DNA of 64,000 nucleotides, from assembly GCF_049243985.1 (NCBI RefSeq), contig NC_135377.1:65544145-65608144 (forward strand), read 5' to 3'. Below are positions 11,691-25,100 of this stretch, in pieces. The DNA is from Paroedura picta. Lineage: Eukaryota > Chordata > Lepidosauria > Squamata > Gekkonidae. The stretch's first letter is position 1. The number at the start of each line of letters is the position of its first letter. Under the pieces are notes generated by a model. That model worked only from the letters and a program-made list of their open reading frames with translations. It was not told the DNA's origin and ran no database searches. A program made the translations under genes and the position numbers.

Positions 11691-12837
11691 TGCGTGTCTA
11701 AGAGTTTGACATTAAGCTTCTGATACGAGTGTAGTCTTGGCAGTAGTTTGGGGTGCTTGACTGTATCCCAAGTATTACGAATGGAAGATTCCAGTTTTGG
11801 GTAACTGTTTCCACTCACAGAAGATAGAGAAAGGACTAAATCTATAAAGTGGTGAAGAAGTTATACCATTGTCTTGTGTTAGCCTTAACTAACACTTCAT
11901 TGATCTGCAACAATGGCTCAGCCACTGAACATGATCTGCTTCTCCCAAATCCTCAAATTCTGGATCCATGATCCTTTGATTGTAGTAAATTGGGCATATT
12001 AAGGACACTGCATGATGTATGTACTTTTCAGTATTAGGAGATCTTGAAGACACATTGAAAACAGTACTAAATGAAGTAATGAATAGCCTTATGGAAGTCC
12101 AGTAAAGAGACTGCTACTTCTTAAGAGCTCACCAAGAACAGTCATATAAAGATTTCTGAAGCCCATAGGAAATTTCTTAGTTTATCCATCCTGAAGCCCT
12201 TTGGCTTCTTCATTTTGCTTCCCCACCCCTACACCTTTGCCTAAACATTGATGGGTGTGTGGAGTGGTCTCGTTAGATCTCAGAAGCTAAGCAGAGTTGG
12301 TACTTGGCTAAGAGGCCACCAAGGGATACGATGCAGAGGGAGGCAATAGCAAACTACCTCTGCTTCTTGCTTGCCTTGAAAGCTTTTTGTTGGGATTGCC
12401 ATTGATTAATTAATTGCAAATTGTCATCACTTATGTATATAGACATTGATGAGGTCACTCTAAGGTTAACTTGTATAACCCAGAGGAGAAATGTGTCCCT
12501 GTCCATTTGGTAAAGCTGAAGTCAGGTTGGAGAAGACAGGCAGGTTAATTTCATACAGTACAGTTACAATGTAACATTCCTAATCAGAAAACAAGTCACA
12601 GAGTGGGGGGCAGGGGGGGAACAGGGGGTCAGTTAAACAACTGACTTAGTAGATGTTACTCACTGGTTAATCACTAAGTAGTTACACCCTTCTAAGTGGA
12701 GTAAGTGGAATAATTGATGGTACTATCAGTTGCTCCTGATTGTATACTCACATAGGAGATGTCACATTTTGAAAATAATAAGAATGAATGAACAAGAATG
12801 AATATTCCTGAAACACAAGGGGAAAAAGATTTGGGGG
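11691..12837. other. Intergenic segment between DSP and the collagen gene
   Basis: About 1.15 kb separating two convergent 3' ends. It holds one 5S-derived SINE (12,266-12,420) and otherwise nothing recognised. Confidence 0.7.
12266..12420 (+). repeat. 5S-rRNA-derived SINE
   Basis: GATCTCAGAAGCTAAGCAGA is the 5S rRNA box A region. It is followed by TACTTGG and GAGGCCACCAAGG, a diverged box C, and a tail with GGCAATAGCAAACTACCTCTG. Same family as 47,255-47,395 and 54,440-54,620. Confidence 0.8.
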
Positions 12838-12843
12838 TTTTAT
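12838..12843 (-). terminator. Candidate polyadenylation signal of the collagen gene
   Basis: TTTATT on the + strand gives AATAAA on the - strand, about 75 bp after the collagen stop codon. Single hexamer, not otherwise supported. Confidence 0.45.
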
Positions 12844-12918
12844 TCATAAGAGCTTATCAGAATCTCATCTGGGTATATTACAGCAGCAATGAGAATTCTT
12901 CCACATTCTTCAAGTTTT

Positions 12919-13118
12919 TTACACTGTTGGTCCTTTTGCTAGCCTCTGCTGAACCAGTGGGATGGGAATGGAAGAAGTACCACAGTCATTTGGTTCACAT
13001 AGTCCAGGGATTCCTGGTGGCCCAGAAGGTCCAGCATGCCCTGGGGGTCCACTGTATCCAGGGTGTCCTGATTCTCCTGGTCGGCCATTTCTGGAAACTG
13101 CAGGGTAGCCAGGGAATC
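12919..13118 (-). CDS. Collagen last exon: terminal Gly-X-Y and CEPNDCG tail
   Basis: Acceptor CTCAG then GATTCC (phase 1). It encodes [18 protein letters not shown]..., an interruption at YPAVSRN, then more Gly-X-Y, then [12 protein letters not shown] and a short tail ending GPTV and TAA. The CxxxxC tail after the helix is typical of FACIT C-termini. Its right end is 13,118. Confidence 0.9.
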
Positions 13119-16100
13119 CTGAGGAAGAAGAGTTAAATTGATGAGTTACTTATAGGTAAATGCAATACATGGCCCTGGAGGCCAATTACAACTCTATGAT
13201 TCTATGGTTGGCTTAAAAAAAAATATTTGACATCCCAAAAGTTGAAAATGTTGACAGATGCGGAGTAAACTCTGTCTTCATTTTTTTTAATGTGAGTTTC
13301 AAAAAGAGAATCTGAAGCGAACGTTTCCCACAAAGTTCTTTCAAGAAAATCTTTCTTCTGTTGGAAAAAAGGCTATAGTTGAGGAAAAGGATCAGGTTAA
13401 CAAAAATGTTTCTCAATGTGTAATGCAAACTCTACTGACAAGCAGTGAAATACTAAAAAGTTACATTGAAGAGCTGACTAGACGTACACTTGGAAAAGTT
13501 AATTCTTTTCTCTCTTTTTTGATTATACTGCAAATGACCTTTATAGTTTATTTTAAACATTTTAATGGCCACCTTTCTTTGACAAAAACAACATATAAAT
13601 TGATAAAAACAAAACACAAATACTAAGGGGGAAAGGGAGCGAACATTATTGGGGCATGCCAAATGAAACAAAAATGTCTTCACCTGCTGTCGGAAGACAC
13701 CAATAAGAGCGGAATCTCCCTGGGGAGGAAGCTCCATCTTTATGGTATGCCAGACAAAGCCTTTCTTGGGATCTAGCCTCAGATGCCAACGGTCCCGGAA
13801 GCAGGGCCTCCAAAGACAGTGAATGAGTTGGTTCATGTAGGAAAAGGAAGTCTTTAAGGCAGGGTGGTCAAGCTGCAGCCCTCCAGATGTCCATGGACTA
13901 CAATTCCCATGAGCCGCTGGCAGGGGCTCATGGGAATTGTAGTCTATGGACATCTGGAGGACCGCAGTTTGACCACCCCTGCTTTAAGGTATGTTGGTTC
14001 CAGGCCATACAGGCCTTTAGAGGTCAATAGCAGCACTTTGAACTGAACCTGCAAGCCATTAGATATGGAATAAGACTGGCATAATATGTTCCCCATGATC
14101 CACTCCATTCAACATTGGCCACAGCATTCTGTACCAGCTGCAACTTCCAGACCATCTTCAAGGATACCCCCATGCACAGTGCACAGCAGTAATTTAATTT
14201 AGGTGCTACCAGGGGATGCACCACAGTAGCAAGATCTTTTCTGTCCAGGCTCATCAGCTTAAGCTGCTGAAAGGTCCTCTGGTCACTGCTGCCACCTGTT
14301 TATCCAACCCATTGTGTCCTCACAACAACTTCATAAGGGAGAGCAGGCTGAGAGGGAAGAACTGGCCCAATGTCACCAGGAGCACCCACAAACTCACTCC
14401 CTACCGCCATCAGTAGCACTTCTGTTTCATCCCACTTAAGTTTCAGCTTGGATTCCAAAACGGCCATTTCCACAGCCTCCCAGCAATCTGCTTGTAGTAC
14501 CAGATAGAGCTGAGTGTCATCTGCATATTGGTGGCATTCAGTCCAAATAGCCAGATAACCTTCACCAATGGTTTGACATAGATGCTGGAAAGCACAGGGG
14601 AGGAGATGGAACCTTGAGGGACCCCGGAGGCCAAGGGGCAGAACGACAGCCCCCCAGCACCACACCCTGAAACCTATATTCGAGTTAAGACCAGAACCAC
14701 TGTGAAACAGTGCCTCCCAGTTCTGAAAGTTCTGAAGTGATACCATAATCAGGGGTACTGAAAGTTGTTGGGGGGGGGGGTTGTTTTACACCCCCCCCCT
14801 CCAACAACAAGAAGCTGGGTAATCATTTTACCAACCTCGGTAGGATGGAAGGCTGAGTCAACCTTGAGCCCGCCTGCTGCTGGGATCGAACTCCCAACCT
14901 CATGGGCAGACAGCTTCAGACAGCATTTCTGCCGCTTACCACTCTGTGCCACAAGAGGCTCTACTATTACCTATTACTCTGGAAAGATCACAATAGGTGA
15001 TTTACATTCCCTTTTGCAGTCTGAGCACCCAGGATTACATTCTTAAAGATACGGTGTCTCACTTGGTCTCAAATCGTTTGATCACTGCTGGGTTATCCCA
15101 TTGGAATGAACCCTGATGTTTTGGGATTAAAGACACTACAAGGTAGGATAATATAAACCTCAAGCAGGTAGCACTCTGCACATGTTGAATAATGCATTTT
15201 CAATGCACTTTAGATGTAGATTTTCCTGTTTTGCAAAGGAAAATCCAGTTGTAAAAGCACACTGAAATTGCGTTCTCCAACATGTGTGGAATAGGCTATA
15301 ATTACCCACCAATACAAGGAGCGTCATCAAATAGAGTTTGAGGTTGGGAAACAGGAGACAATTAGGATTAAAAGTTGGCATTTTACCTGTTACACCTTGG
15401 TGCCCATCAGGTCCAGGGAGGCCCGTTCCTAGTTCTCCTTTCTGACCCTTCTGGCCTTTTATTCCTGATTCGTGATCCACACGAAGGAGCAAAATCAAAA
15501 CAGGGATTATTTATTGTATAGCAGAGTTACACACAGGACACTTATGGAGCACCCAGTATAGTGCTAAGGAGTGGGAACTTTTGACTGCCACACTATTATA
15601 GGGACTCCTGGCTAGACCACACACATGGAAACAATTGAAAAAAAGGATATCTGATTTGAACCAGGAAGCTTACAAGATGCTATACCATCCCTAGTTACGA
15701 GTTGGAAGGTGCAATGAAGATCTCACAAGCTTCTGCAATGGGGTCCTTACCTGGTTCTCCATCAGCTCCTTTCGTTCCAGGAAAGCCACTAGATCCCATT
15801 GGCCCAGAGGCACCTTTTAGTCCACCAGGACCTGTCTGACCCTGCTTCCAGAGAAATATAGCTTTTCATTTGCAAATGCCAAAACATTTCAAGCCACCTT
15901 TTCAAGGCTGTATACAATGAAAACATTATTAAAACACATAAGTAGCTAAAACAATTAAAATGCCTGAACAGGAAGCAATACAATGGTAGAAAGGGACAGG
16001 CCAATTGCCCTAGTTCTGGTGCTAGGGCTTGGAAGACCCTTTTGCCACAGTTCTAGCCTCAGATAGTGGGGGCACCAAAACCAGGTCCTCTGAACGATTG

Positions 16101-19100
16101 CACTGGCCAGGTAGAGTGATTGTGGCCAAACCAAAAAGACAGCAAAACCTGGCTCCCAGAAGTGAAGGGGTGGAAGCGAGGGCGGCACATCTCCTTGCGT
16201 GATGACTCCTGTCCTCACCTCATGACTCCCCCTTGGCTGGCTGCTTGCGGCAGCTGGCGGGATTTCCCCAGGGGAATCCGCTTTTTGGAAGATGTAGCGA
16301 GATCAGCGCTGGGAGGAGGTGGGAGGCTGATGGTGTTGTTAAAAACCACACACACACAAAAAGCATCTGCGGAAGGTAAGAGTCTCACTGCTTTTTCTTT
16401 GTGCAGAATGGCTCCAAGTATAGACTTCTATGCATGCCTAACATTCGGGATACTGCAAAACCTCTGAAGCAAAGCCCCAGAATGTGCCTCACAGACAGTA
16501 CCCTGCTCCTTTAATCCCACAGTAATTTTTCTTCTTTACTTCTGGCCCCTAATGTCCTCAGTATGTTTGCCAGCTCCAGATTGAGAAATACATGGAGATT
16601 TGGGGGGCGGGGAGGGGAGGGACCTCAATGGGGTGCAGTGTCTTGGATCCACATTCCAAAGCAGCCATTTTCTCCAGGTGAAAAAGAAAAGTGGTTTTTT
16701 TAATGCCCAATTTTTCACTACCTGAAGGAGTCTTAATGTGGCTTACAAATTGCTTTCCCTTCCTCTCCCCTCAACGGACACCCTGTGAGGTAGTTGGGGC
16801 TGAGAGAGCTTTGACAGGACTGCTCTGTGAGAACAGTTCTAGCAGGACTGTGATGAGCCTAAGGTCACCCAGCTGACTGCATATGAAGGACTGGGAAACC
16901 AAACCTGGCTTCCACCGCTCTTACTACTATACCAATTGATCTCTGTGGCCTGGAGATCCATTGTAAACCTAGGAGATCTCCGGCCATCCTGGTAACCTTA
17001 TTCCTCAGAGATTCACCTTATTGCACATTGCACAAAACATTCACCTTTTCTCCTGGGGGCCCCACTGGCCCAGCTGGTCCGGGGGGACCAATCAGTGTCC
17101 AGTTGGCCGAAGGGCATGCACTAGCACATCTGTATCTGATACCAGCTGCAACCTGGGCTATATGGGCGAGAATCACAGCACGACACAACTCATACAGGAG
17201 TCCATCAGGCATCCCTGGACCCTAGAAGGAAAATACAGATGGCACGGTTGTGTCAAGACTCCTCCAAAAACACTCTTCCAAAGAGGAATTCTTTAAACCA
17301 TTCATGCATTTCTTTACAGTTGCCAAGTGCTTAGGAAAACAGACTGCAGACCACATCTTCACTGCAAGCCTAAACTACTTTATTGGCCATTCTCTTTCGC
17401 CAGAGAATGGTAGCTCTGGGAGGGAGGCTAGGGATCTCTGCCTGAAAGTTCTCAGCATCCTGACCAAACTATGGGGCAGGGAGAGGCATAATATAAAAAG
17501 GCGGGTCACAGTGCATGGTTCAGATGCCTGCCAGTGGGTTTCCTAATGGAACTGAGTGACAAGCAGATCAGCCAATCATTTCCAGATATCAGTCTCGTCC
17601 TTCTTTGTCCCAGTATGGGAAAATTGAGAACATCGTGCTGCAGGGAAATAATATTAACATTGCCCCACCAGTGTAGAAGGAGGTTTTTATACCCCAATTT
17701 GCTCTACCTTAAGGCATCAAAGCAGCCTCCCCCCCAACAGCCCCCTTGTGAGGCAGGTGGGGCTGAGAGAGTTCTGAGAGAACTGTGACTGGCCCAAAGT
17801 CACCCAGCAGGCTTCATGGGGAGGAGTGGGGAATCCAACCCAGTTCTCTAGATTAGAGTCCTGTCTGTTCCTAATTACCACACCATGCTGGCTCTACACC
17901 TGGATAAAGGTCGACCTTAGGAGTCACAATTAGGGATTCAGGTCTACAAAGCAGAATGGAAGTTGCATAAGAAACCAGTAGAGTGCCAAAACATGATTAA
18001 AGGTAAAGGTATCCCCTGTGCAAGCACCGGGTCATGTCTGACCCTTGGGGTGACGCCCTCTAGCGTTTTCATGGCAGACTTAATACGGGGTGGTTTGCCA
18101 GTGCCTTCCCCAGTCATTACCGTTTACCCCCCAGCAAGCTGAGTACTCATTTTTCTGACCTCGGAAGGATGGAAGGCTGTCAACCTTGATCCAGCTGCTG
18201 GGATCGAACTCCCAACCTCATGGGCAGACAGCTTCAGACAGCATTTCTGCTGCCTCACCACTCTGTGCCACAAGAGGCTCTTAACATGATCTTAACACGA
18301 TTAAGAAAGCATTATTTTTTAAACCAACATACTTGTGGGCCAGGAGGCCCTCGTGATCCTGGGGACCCAGTTTCTCCATTCTCTCCAACAGGACCAGGCA
18401 AGCCTCTTGGACCAGGTAATCCACCTACCCCTCTTTGCCCCTTGGGTCCAGGTAGCCCGGAAAAGCCACGTATGCCTTTCTGTTTGGGGAGATGGAACAT
18501 GATCAGCAGGAAAACAGCCCTAAAAATAGATGCCCATTTCTTCCTTTATCACAGCCAACAAGAAAAAGGTTCAGATTCAGATTAGCCCAATGCAAGGCAA
18601 TCTGGGTTCATGCCACATGGATCCATGTTATACTCAAGGCAAGACCACTGTAGCAGATTCTTCATGGGACTGCTGTTGAAGATAACATGGAAGCTTCATC
18701 TGGTATGGAACTCCACAGTTCATTCACTTGTGGTCAGGAACTAGATAGATTAGAATATGATGTCTATTCTGCACTCATTCTACAGGTTACCAGTTAGTTT
18801 CTGAGTTGGACTCATGGTGCCAGTTATCACCTACAAAGCCCTGCCAGGATCTCTCCAAGAAGAAAAGGAGACAGAGGCCACCTCACGGGAAGATAGCGGA
18901 CAGCTCAAGAGACTCCTAACATCACCTGTATCCCCTAAAGCCTCTGGATTCTAGTCCTTGCCCAAAGGGCCTGTTTCTAAAGTTTCTGAATGGTGTCAAC
19001 TCACGAGATCCCAAGACAACCATCCCTCACACTTGCTGTTTCCTCTAGAAGAAGAAGTGTTTGCTCTTTTATGCTGCTTTTCTCTACCCAAAGGAGGCTC

Positions 19101-22100
19101 AAAGTGGCTTACATTCACCTTCCCTTTCCTCCCCCCACAACAGACACCCTGTGAGGTGGGTGAGGCTGAGAGAGCCCTGATATTCCTGCTCGGTCAGAAC
19201 AGCTTTATCAGTGCCGTGGTGAACCCAAGGTCACCCAGCTGGTTGCATGTGGGGGAGTGCAGAATCAAACCCGGCATGCCAGATTAGAAGTCCGCACTCC
19301 TAACCACTTTACCAAGCTGGCTCACAAAACCCTGGTTGAGAAAGCTTGGCTTAGGTGCTCCATGTTTTCTGGCTAGCTTCAGTGTTCATACCTGTCCTTT
19401 GTCTCCTTTGTCCCCTACATCACCCTGTCAAGAAAATAGTTGAAAAGAACAATGCATTAGGCTTATCAGTATGTATGGGAACTGTATCTGACTCTATCCA
19501 CAGGAATAGAAACTGCTACGGTCTTTACCTTGGGCCCAGTGTTACCAGTTTCTCCCTTTCTCCCCATTTCACCCTGGGAAAGAAAAAAGAGAAGTCCCTG
19601 GGGTGCATGTTATTATTATGTCACAGAGCAATTAAGCAAATAAGTATGCCAGAGGCTAAGAAAGCAAGTTGTTGTTGTTGCTATTTATTAGCAAGAACAG
19701 GACATATTGTGAGTGGGTGAAATTTAATTTTCATTCAAACTGGTGCATGCTAGTTCCTCCAATATTATAGCTGTAATGCAGCTCAGGAATCACAGCCTGT
19801 CCTGTGCATGGAACAGTATAATGCACCTTGAGGAAAATATCTATAGGCACATTTTGAAATGCAAAGGAAACTTGCCTTTGGGCCATCCTCTCCAGCTTCC
19901 CCTTGTGGCCCCTGAATTGAAGAAAAGAGAGGGAAGGCCATGACTCAGGTGAAAAATCAAAAACAGCTTTTCAGGTACAAGTTCATCAGCTCCAGGTATG
20001 CCACAACCAGAATGTTTTGGCGGGGGATACTGGAGAGAAACTGTAGACATGTATTTCAGGTGGGGAGCTGTGTTGGTCGCAGCAGAAGCTAGATTCAAGT
20101 CCATTCGCACCTTAAAGATCAACGTGTACATGTACATACAAATCCGTATGGTTTTTTTTGTCCTCTGTCCTATGGATTCATTTTCTCTGTGGTTAAGGCT
20201 AACTTTCTTAAGTGATCTGATACTTTCCCCCCAAGGATTTAGTGTTTGTCCCACTGCTTTGTAGGTTTTTTCAGAGTACTCTTTTGTGCAGGTTTGGGAT
20301 TCTTTTCTGTTCACGTTATCTTTTGAAATAGAGACTCACAGCTCCTCCAGCTGGCTTGCCTGTCTGTCCAGCAGCCAGCCAATTGCCTTTTGTCCCCCAC
20401 TCCTGACCACACCTTCCTCCTTCCACTTCCGTCCAATGCTTGGGGACTACAGATCGCTGCTTTGTGAAAGAGCTGTCCCTGCCATTGATTTCCCTGCAGC
20501 CTGTAGCCTTTCCAGGTCCTGTGGGGAGGGTGAGGCCATCTGCAGAGTTCTTCCACCCCCCCACCCCCCATCTAGCGCCTGTTGTATTCCTGAATGCAGT
20601 GGGCTTGGCACCTAGTTCTACCATAAGAAGCTAATCCTACCATAAGAAGCAAATTCTACTTTAGAGCCCAAATACCAGAGCATCGCCCCTGACATCATCA
20701 ACATGCCTATGTCACTTCTGGATGACACAGCAATATGATATACTTCCAGCTTCTTCTCTCCCCACTCCTGATAAGTTCCACCCCTGGCTGGTCAAACGAA
20801 CCTGGCAACCCTAGCTGCCATCCCGCCCCATAGGTTATTGAGCACTTAGTGTCCAGTATTCATTAAGTAGTTAATTTCTGTGCATTAGTCGGCTGCCACT
20901 TTACCCTTTGCCCTTTTCTTCCCTTAGGGCCTTGTCTTCCTGATACTCCTGGATCCCCCATTGAACCTTGAAGTCCCTAAAGAAGAAGGAATACGTTAAG
21001 TTATTATACACATATACTCCATTGCAAGTTCCACGTAGTGAGAGAACTTCATGCCAACCCTGCCTAAGAAGAAAGCAAATTGGTAACAAATTAATTGAAA
21101 CCAGCTTTCCACCTTGAAAAAGAGGAGTAGTTCTTTATATTCTGCTTTTCTCTACCCTAAGAAGTCTCAAAGTGGCTTACAGCTGCCATCCCGCCCCACT
21201 ACAGTCACGTTGTGAGCAAGGTGGGGCCAAGAGAGTTAGGAGAGACCCATGACTGGCCCATGGTCACCCAGCAGGCTTCATGTGGAGTGGGGAATCAAAC
21301 CTGACCCTCCAAGTAAAAGTCTGTGTTGTTGCTCCCATCATGGATACGGCTATCCCACTACAGCGATTATGTGTAATCAGGAAACGAAAAGTGATGCCAC
21401 CAGGTTTTTTGAAATGGTTTTTGTGGATTCAACAGAAGTTCTATAGCTTCTTACCACATAGCCAGGCCTTCCAGGTGGACCTCTCAGACCCTGAGCACCT
21501 TTATCACCCTGCAAAGATATTTTGATTTTTCCATTCATTTTCTTTGTAACAGGAAAGCAATCGTCTGTTTAATTTTTACGCAAGCATATCCATGTTCCAA
21601 GTAAGGGATGGTGTTAGCACTGAGTGGCTGGAGATCTCAAGCGATTACAGCTGATAGGAAGCTTTGGCAGGTGGACTCTGTTGCCATCATACCCCGCTGA
21701 AGTCCCTCTCCTCTTCAAACCTCGCCCTCAGGCCCCATTCCCCGCAAATCTCCAGTTATTTTCAGAGTTGGCAACCCTGGATGGTGTATGTTTGTGTTGT
21801 GGTGGGGAGTTATAGGTAATCTTCATTTAGGGTTGCCAGGTCTGGATTAGGGATGGCAGCTACGGAGGGCAGGGTTTTATCTGAAGGAGAACTCGATCCT
21901 GCGTCAGCAGCTTCACAGACCAATCATACACTGAATTTAGGATTCAGCCCCTTGAAGTCAATGAATTTCGAAGGGGATAAGTCCATCGAGCATGCCGCTC
22001 CAAATCTTAAACCAATTGTCATCCTAACACAACTTTACCAATCACCTTGTTCTGTTCATTCAGGCAATCTGCTTTTTACCTTGGGCCCCTTGGGTCCTGT

Positions 22101-25100
22101 CCTGCCTTCGAATCCAGGTATTCCTGGAACACCCTAAAAGGCAAATTTATTTAAGAGGCCGCTCACAGCATACATCAATGAAGCACCTTGACAATAACAT
22201 AATCTCTAAAACCTATTCCAAACTATAAAAGAACAGCAAATAACATTTCCGTAATAATAATGATGTTGATGATGTGTATCCTGCTCTTCCCTGGTAGCAG
22301 ACACATCTCAGGCAGGCTAAAAGCACTACAGCCAAAATGAGTATGGACAAATAAAGTATTACAAAACTAAAGAAAATCAAAAAGACTAACAGAGCGCTGA
22401 CTTAAAGAATTAAGCAGCAGAGGTCTGAGATGCCAAGGAACTAATCAGTCAAACAAACAATTAAACAAACTGATCAACAACCGTCTGAAGAAAGAGATCA
22501 TTTGAAAAATATCTAACTATGCTAAATATACATCTCCTCCAACGCCCCCTGCAGGGCTCTTTATATTCTGCTCAATCATGCACATTGCTGATTCCAATAA
22601 ATTTAAACAGAGTTCATTTTATTGATTCATCAGCAGCTCTTGCCAGTATCTAATGCAATGTCCCTGAACCCTATCTGCACAGCTGCCAGCTGGTCTAAAA
22701 GGATGTCATAGCCGATGATATCAAAGGCCTCCTAGATATCAAGAGATTCAGTGGACATGCTCTCGGCCCCTGTCTGTCAATGGAAGTTGTCCAGCAGAGC
22801 AACAGAGGCAGTTCCTGTGATAACTGGGCCTGGAGGTGTGTCAAAATAACTCCAGATGATAGACAGAGTTCATTGGCATTTCACTTTGAACAATGGTATT
22901 ATAGCATTAAGAGGAAATCAGTATTTTGAAAAAGATCATACGTTGTTTCCTGGTCTGCCACTGTTGCCAGGAATTCCTGGATATCCTTCGTCGCCCTACA
23001 AGTAGTAATGGTCATGATCAGTTATATAACCCCTTCCACAGTAGTTCAAGACTATAATGAATGGGTTAATAGCATTGAAAAGATACTGGAGCTCCTCAAA
23101 GCACCTTAATACACAAGAATTCAAATGCAACTTGGTCTTAAACCTGCATGATGAAACTCTGCACATAATTTTTCCCCATTTGAGAGGTAAACAGGCACAG
23201 GCTGGCAATCCGTGGAAGAAAAGCCATTGATTTAGTCTGTTCTGGAGGCAAGCAGGGAGGAAGTCTGCTCAAAGGAGCAAGAAGTCTCCAAGTGAGCCAA
23301 TCGGGACATAGGCAGAGCATATTTTTTAAAAAATCAGGAAGTTCCTAAGCTAACTATGCTAAATACACATCTCCTCTGATGCCCCCTGTAGGACATTCTT
23401 CATCTGTTTCTGAATCATGCACATTACAGATCTTGCATGGTCCAACATCTCTGACCCTCACAAAGGCTGTGTTAGGGATCATGAGAACACTAGGGATTAA
23501 AAATAAAAACCCATGTTGGATGGAATTCTTTGGTGAGGATGGAAACTGGTCAAGATTAAGAGAAAAAGCCAGCTGGAGTTCATTTGTACCTTTGGCCCCT
23601 CTTCTCCAGGCTCCCCTGTAATTCCTGGATATCCCTAAATGGGGGGAACAGATTACAATAAGAGTACTGAAGGATATAAAGAAATGACAGTCATTTCTAA
23701 AATACTGTTTCATCTTCTCTGACAAAACTATTCCGTCCTGTTTAGGCAATATTCATTTCGTCACAGCAATGCTCACTTGCAAAAAACAAAAATCAAACTG
23801 ATTTTGCAATCATGGAGAGATTCGTGGCTTCAGCAGTGAATAACTGCATGGCCACCTTCCTGTATTCATAGATTTTACCTTCAGAAATCTGTTTAAATTG
23901 TTAACTAGAGCCAGTTTGGTGTAGTGGTTAGGAGTGCGGGACTTCTAATCCGGCATGCCGGGTTAGATTCTGCGCTCCCCCACATGCAACCAGCTGGGTG
24001 ACCTTGGGCTCGCCACGGCACTGATAAAACTGTTCTGACCGAGCAGTGATATCAGGGCTCTCTCAGCTTCACCCACCTCACAGGGTGTCTGTTGTGGGGA
24101 GAGGAAAGGGAAGGCGATTGTAAGCTGCTTTGAGCCTCCTTCGGGTAGGGAAAAATGGCATATAAGAACCAACTCTTCTTCTTCTTCTTCTAACTAGGCA
24201 ACAGCCAGCTACATGCTCACTTCACAGCTTTAATATAGAGATTTGTACAAATGTTGCAGCAGCACTGAATTCCTTTCTTCCTCCCACGTTATCGTGGTCA
24301 TTTATCGTGGTATTTATCATATGGCCTGTGTGTTGTGTAGCCAAGGGACCCAAAGACTGTCTGGCAGCCAGGCAAGGGACATTTGGTAGTGGTTTGCCAT
24401 TGTCTTCCTCCCTGCCATGACTCCATCCAAATCCTTGGAGGTCTTCTAGCCAAATACTAGCCAGGGTTGCAAGTAACTGGGTGCCTGTGGTCTTGGCTCT
24501 TGGTAGCTTTTAGTAGGTCTTGGCTCTTTAATGAAATAAACGCAGGAGTGATCCATACCAAAGTAAATGAATAACAGGTATGGAAGCTACACTTCATTCT
24601 TAACTACAACAATTGTCAACCTGTTTTATGGCTCATGACTCTGTCTCATAGCGAGCTAATACGTTAGCCTGTCAAGATTAGTATTGTTTCCTCTAACCAG
24701 CAGTTACTTTCAATAGTCGTAGGCAATGGTCTTTCATACTACTTACTTCTTGATTGCTTTTTTAAAAACAGGAGTTGGTAGGGATAGCATACGGAAGGGC
24801 CCAGGGACAGAACAGATTCTCTGCCAGTGAGATGTGGCCAGCCCCCTGTTGTAATCTGCCTGGTTGAACATTTGCTCTCATTGGGCAACCCGTGCCAACA
24901 CCAAGAGTAAACAAGTCAACAGAAGATTGAAACAGTATAGAACAAGTCAAGAGCAATTTAATGTTTGTAAAATGTTCTATAAGTCATCATGTCCTATGAC
25001 AGGCTTTCTCAACCAGAGTTTCATGAAACCCTGGGGTTTCTTGACAGCCCTGGAAGGGTTTCCTGAATGGCTAGGAGTTAATACATTTTAAATATATATT

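Larger units (their letters stand above)
13119..15386 (-). other. Collagen intron with L2-like LINE, hAT MITE and SINE
   Basis: About 2.3 kb. Most of 13,640-14,760 is an L2-like LINE with a palindromic MITE inserted; 14,765-14,962 is a SINE. The remainder has no recognised content. Confidence 0.8.
17222..18332 (-). other. Collagen intron with two SINEs
   Basis: Holds a Sauria-type SINE (17,672-17,897) and the tRNA/Bov-B-tail SINE (18,002-18,282). 17,250-17,660 shows nothing recognised. Confidence 0.8.

Noticed and set aside
16347-16360. CRISPR-like or other short regularly spaced repeats
   Set aside because: Only simple CA repeats; this is vertebrate DNA.
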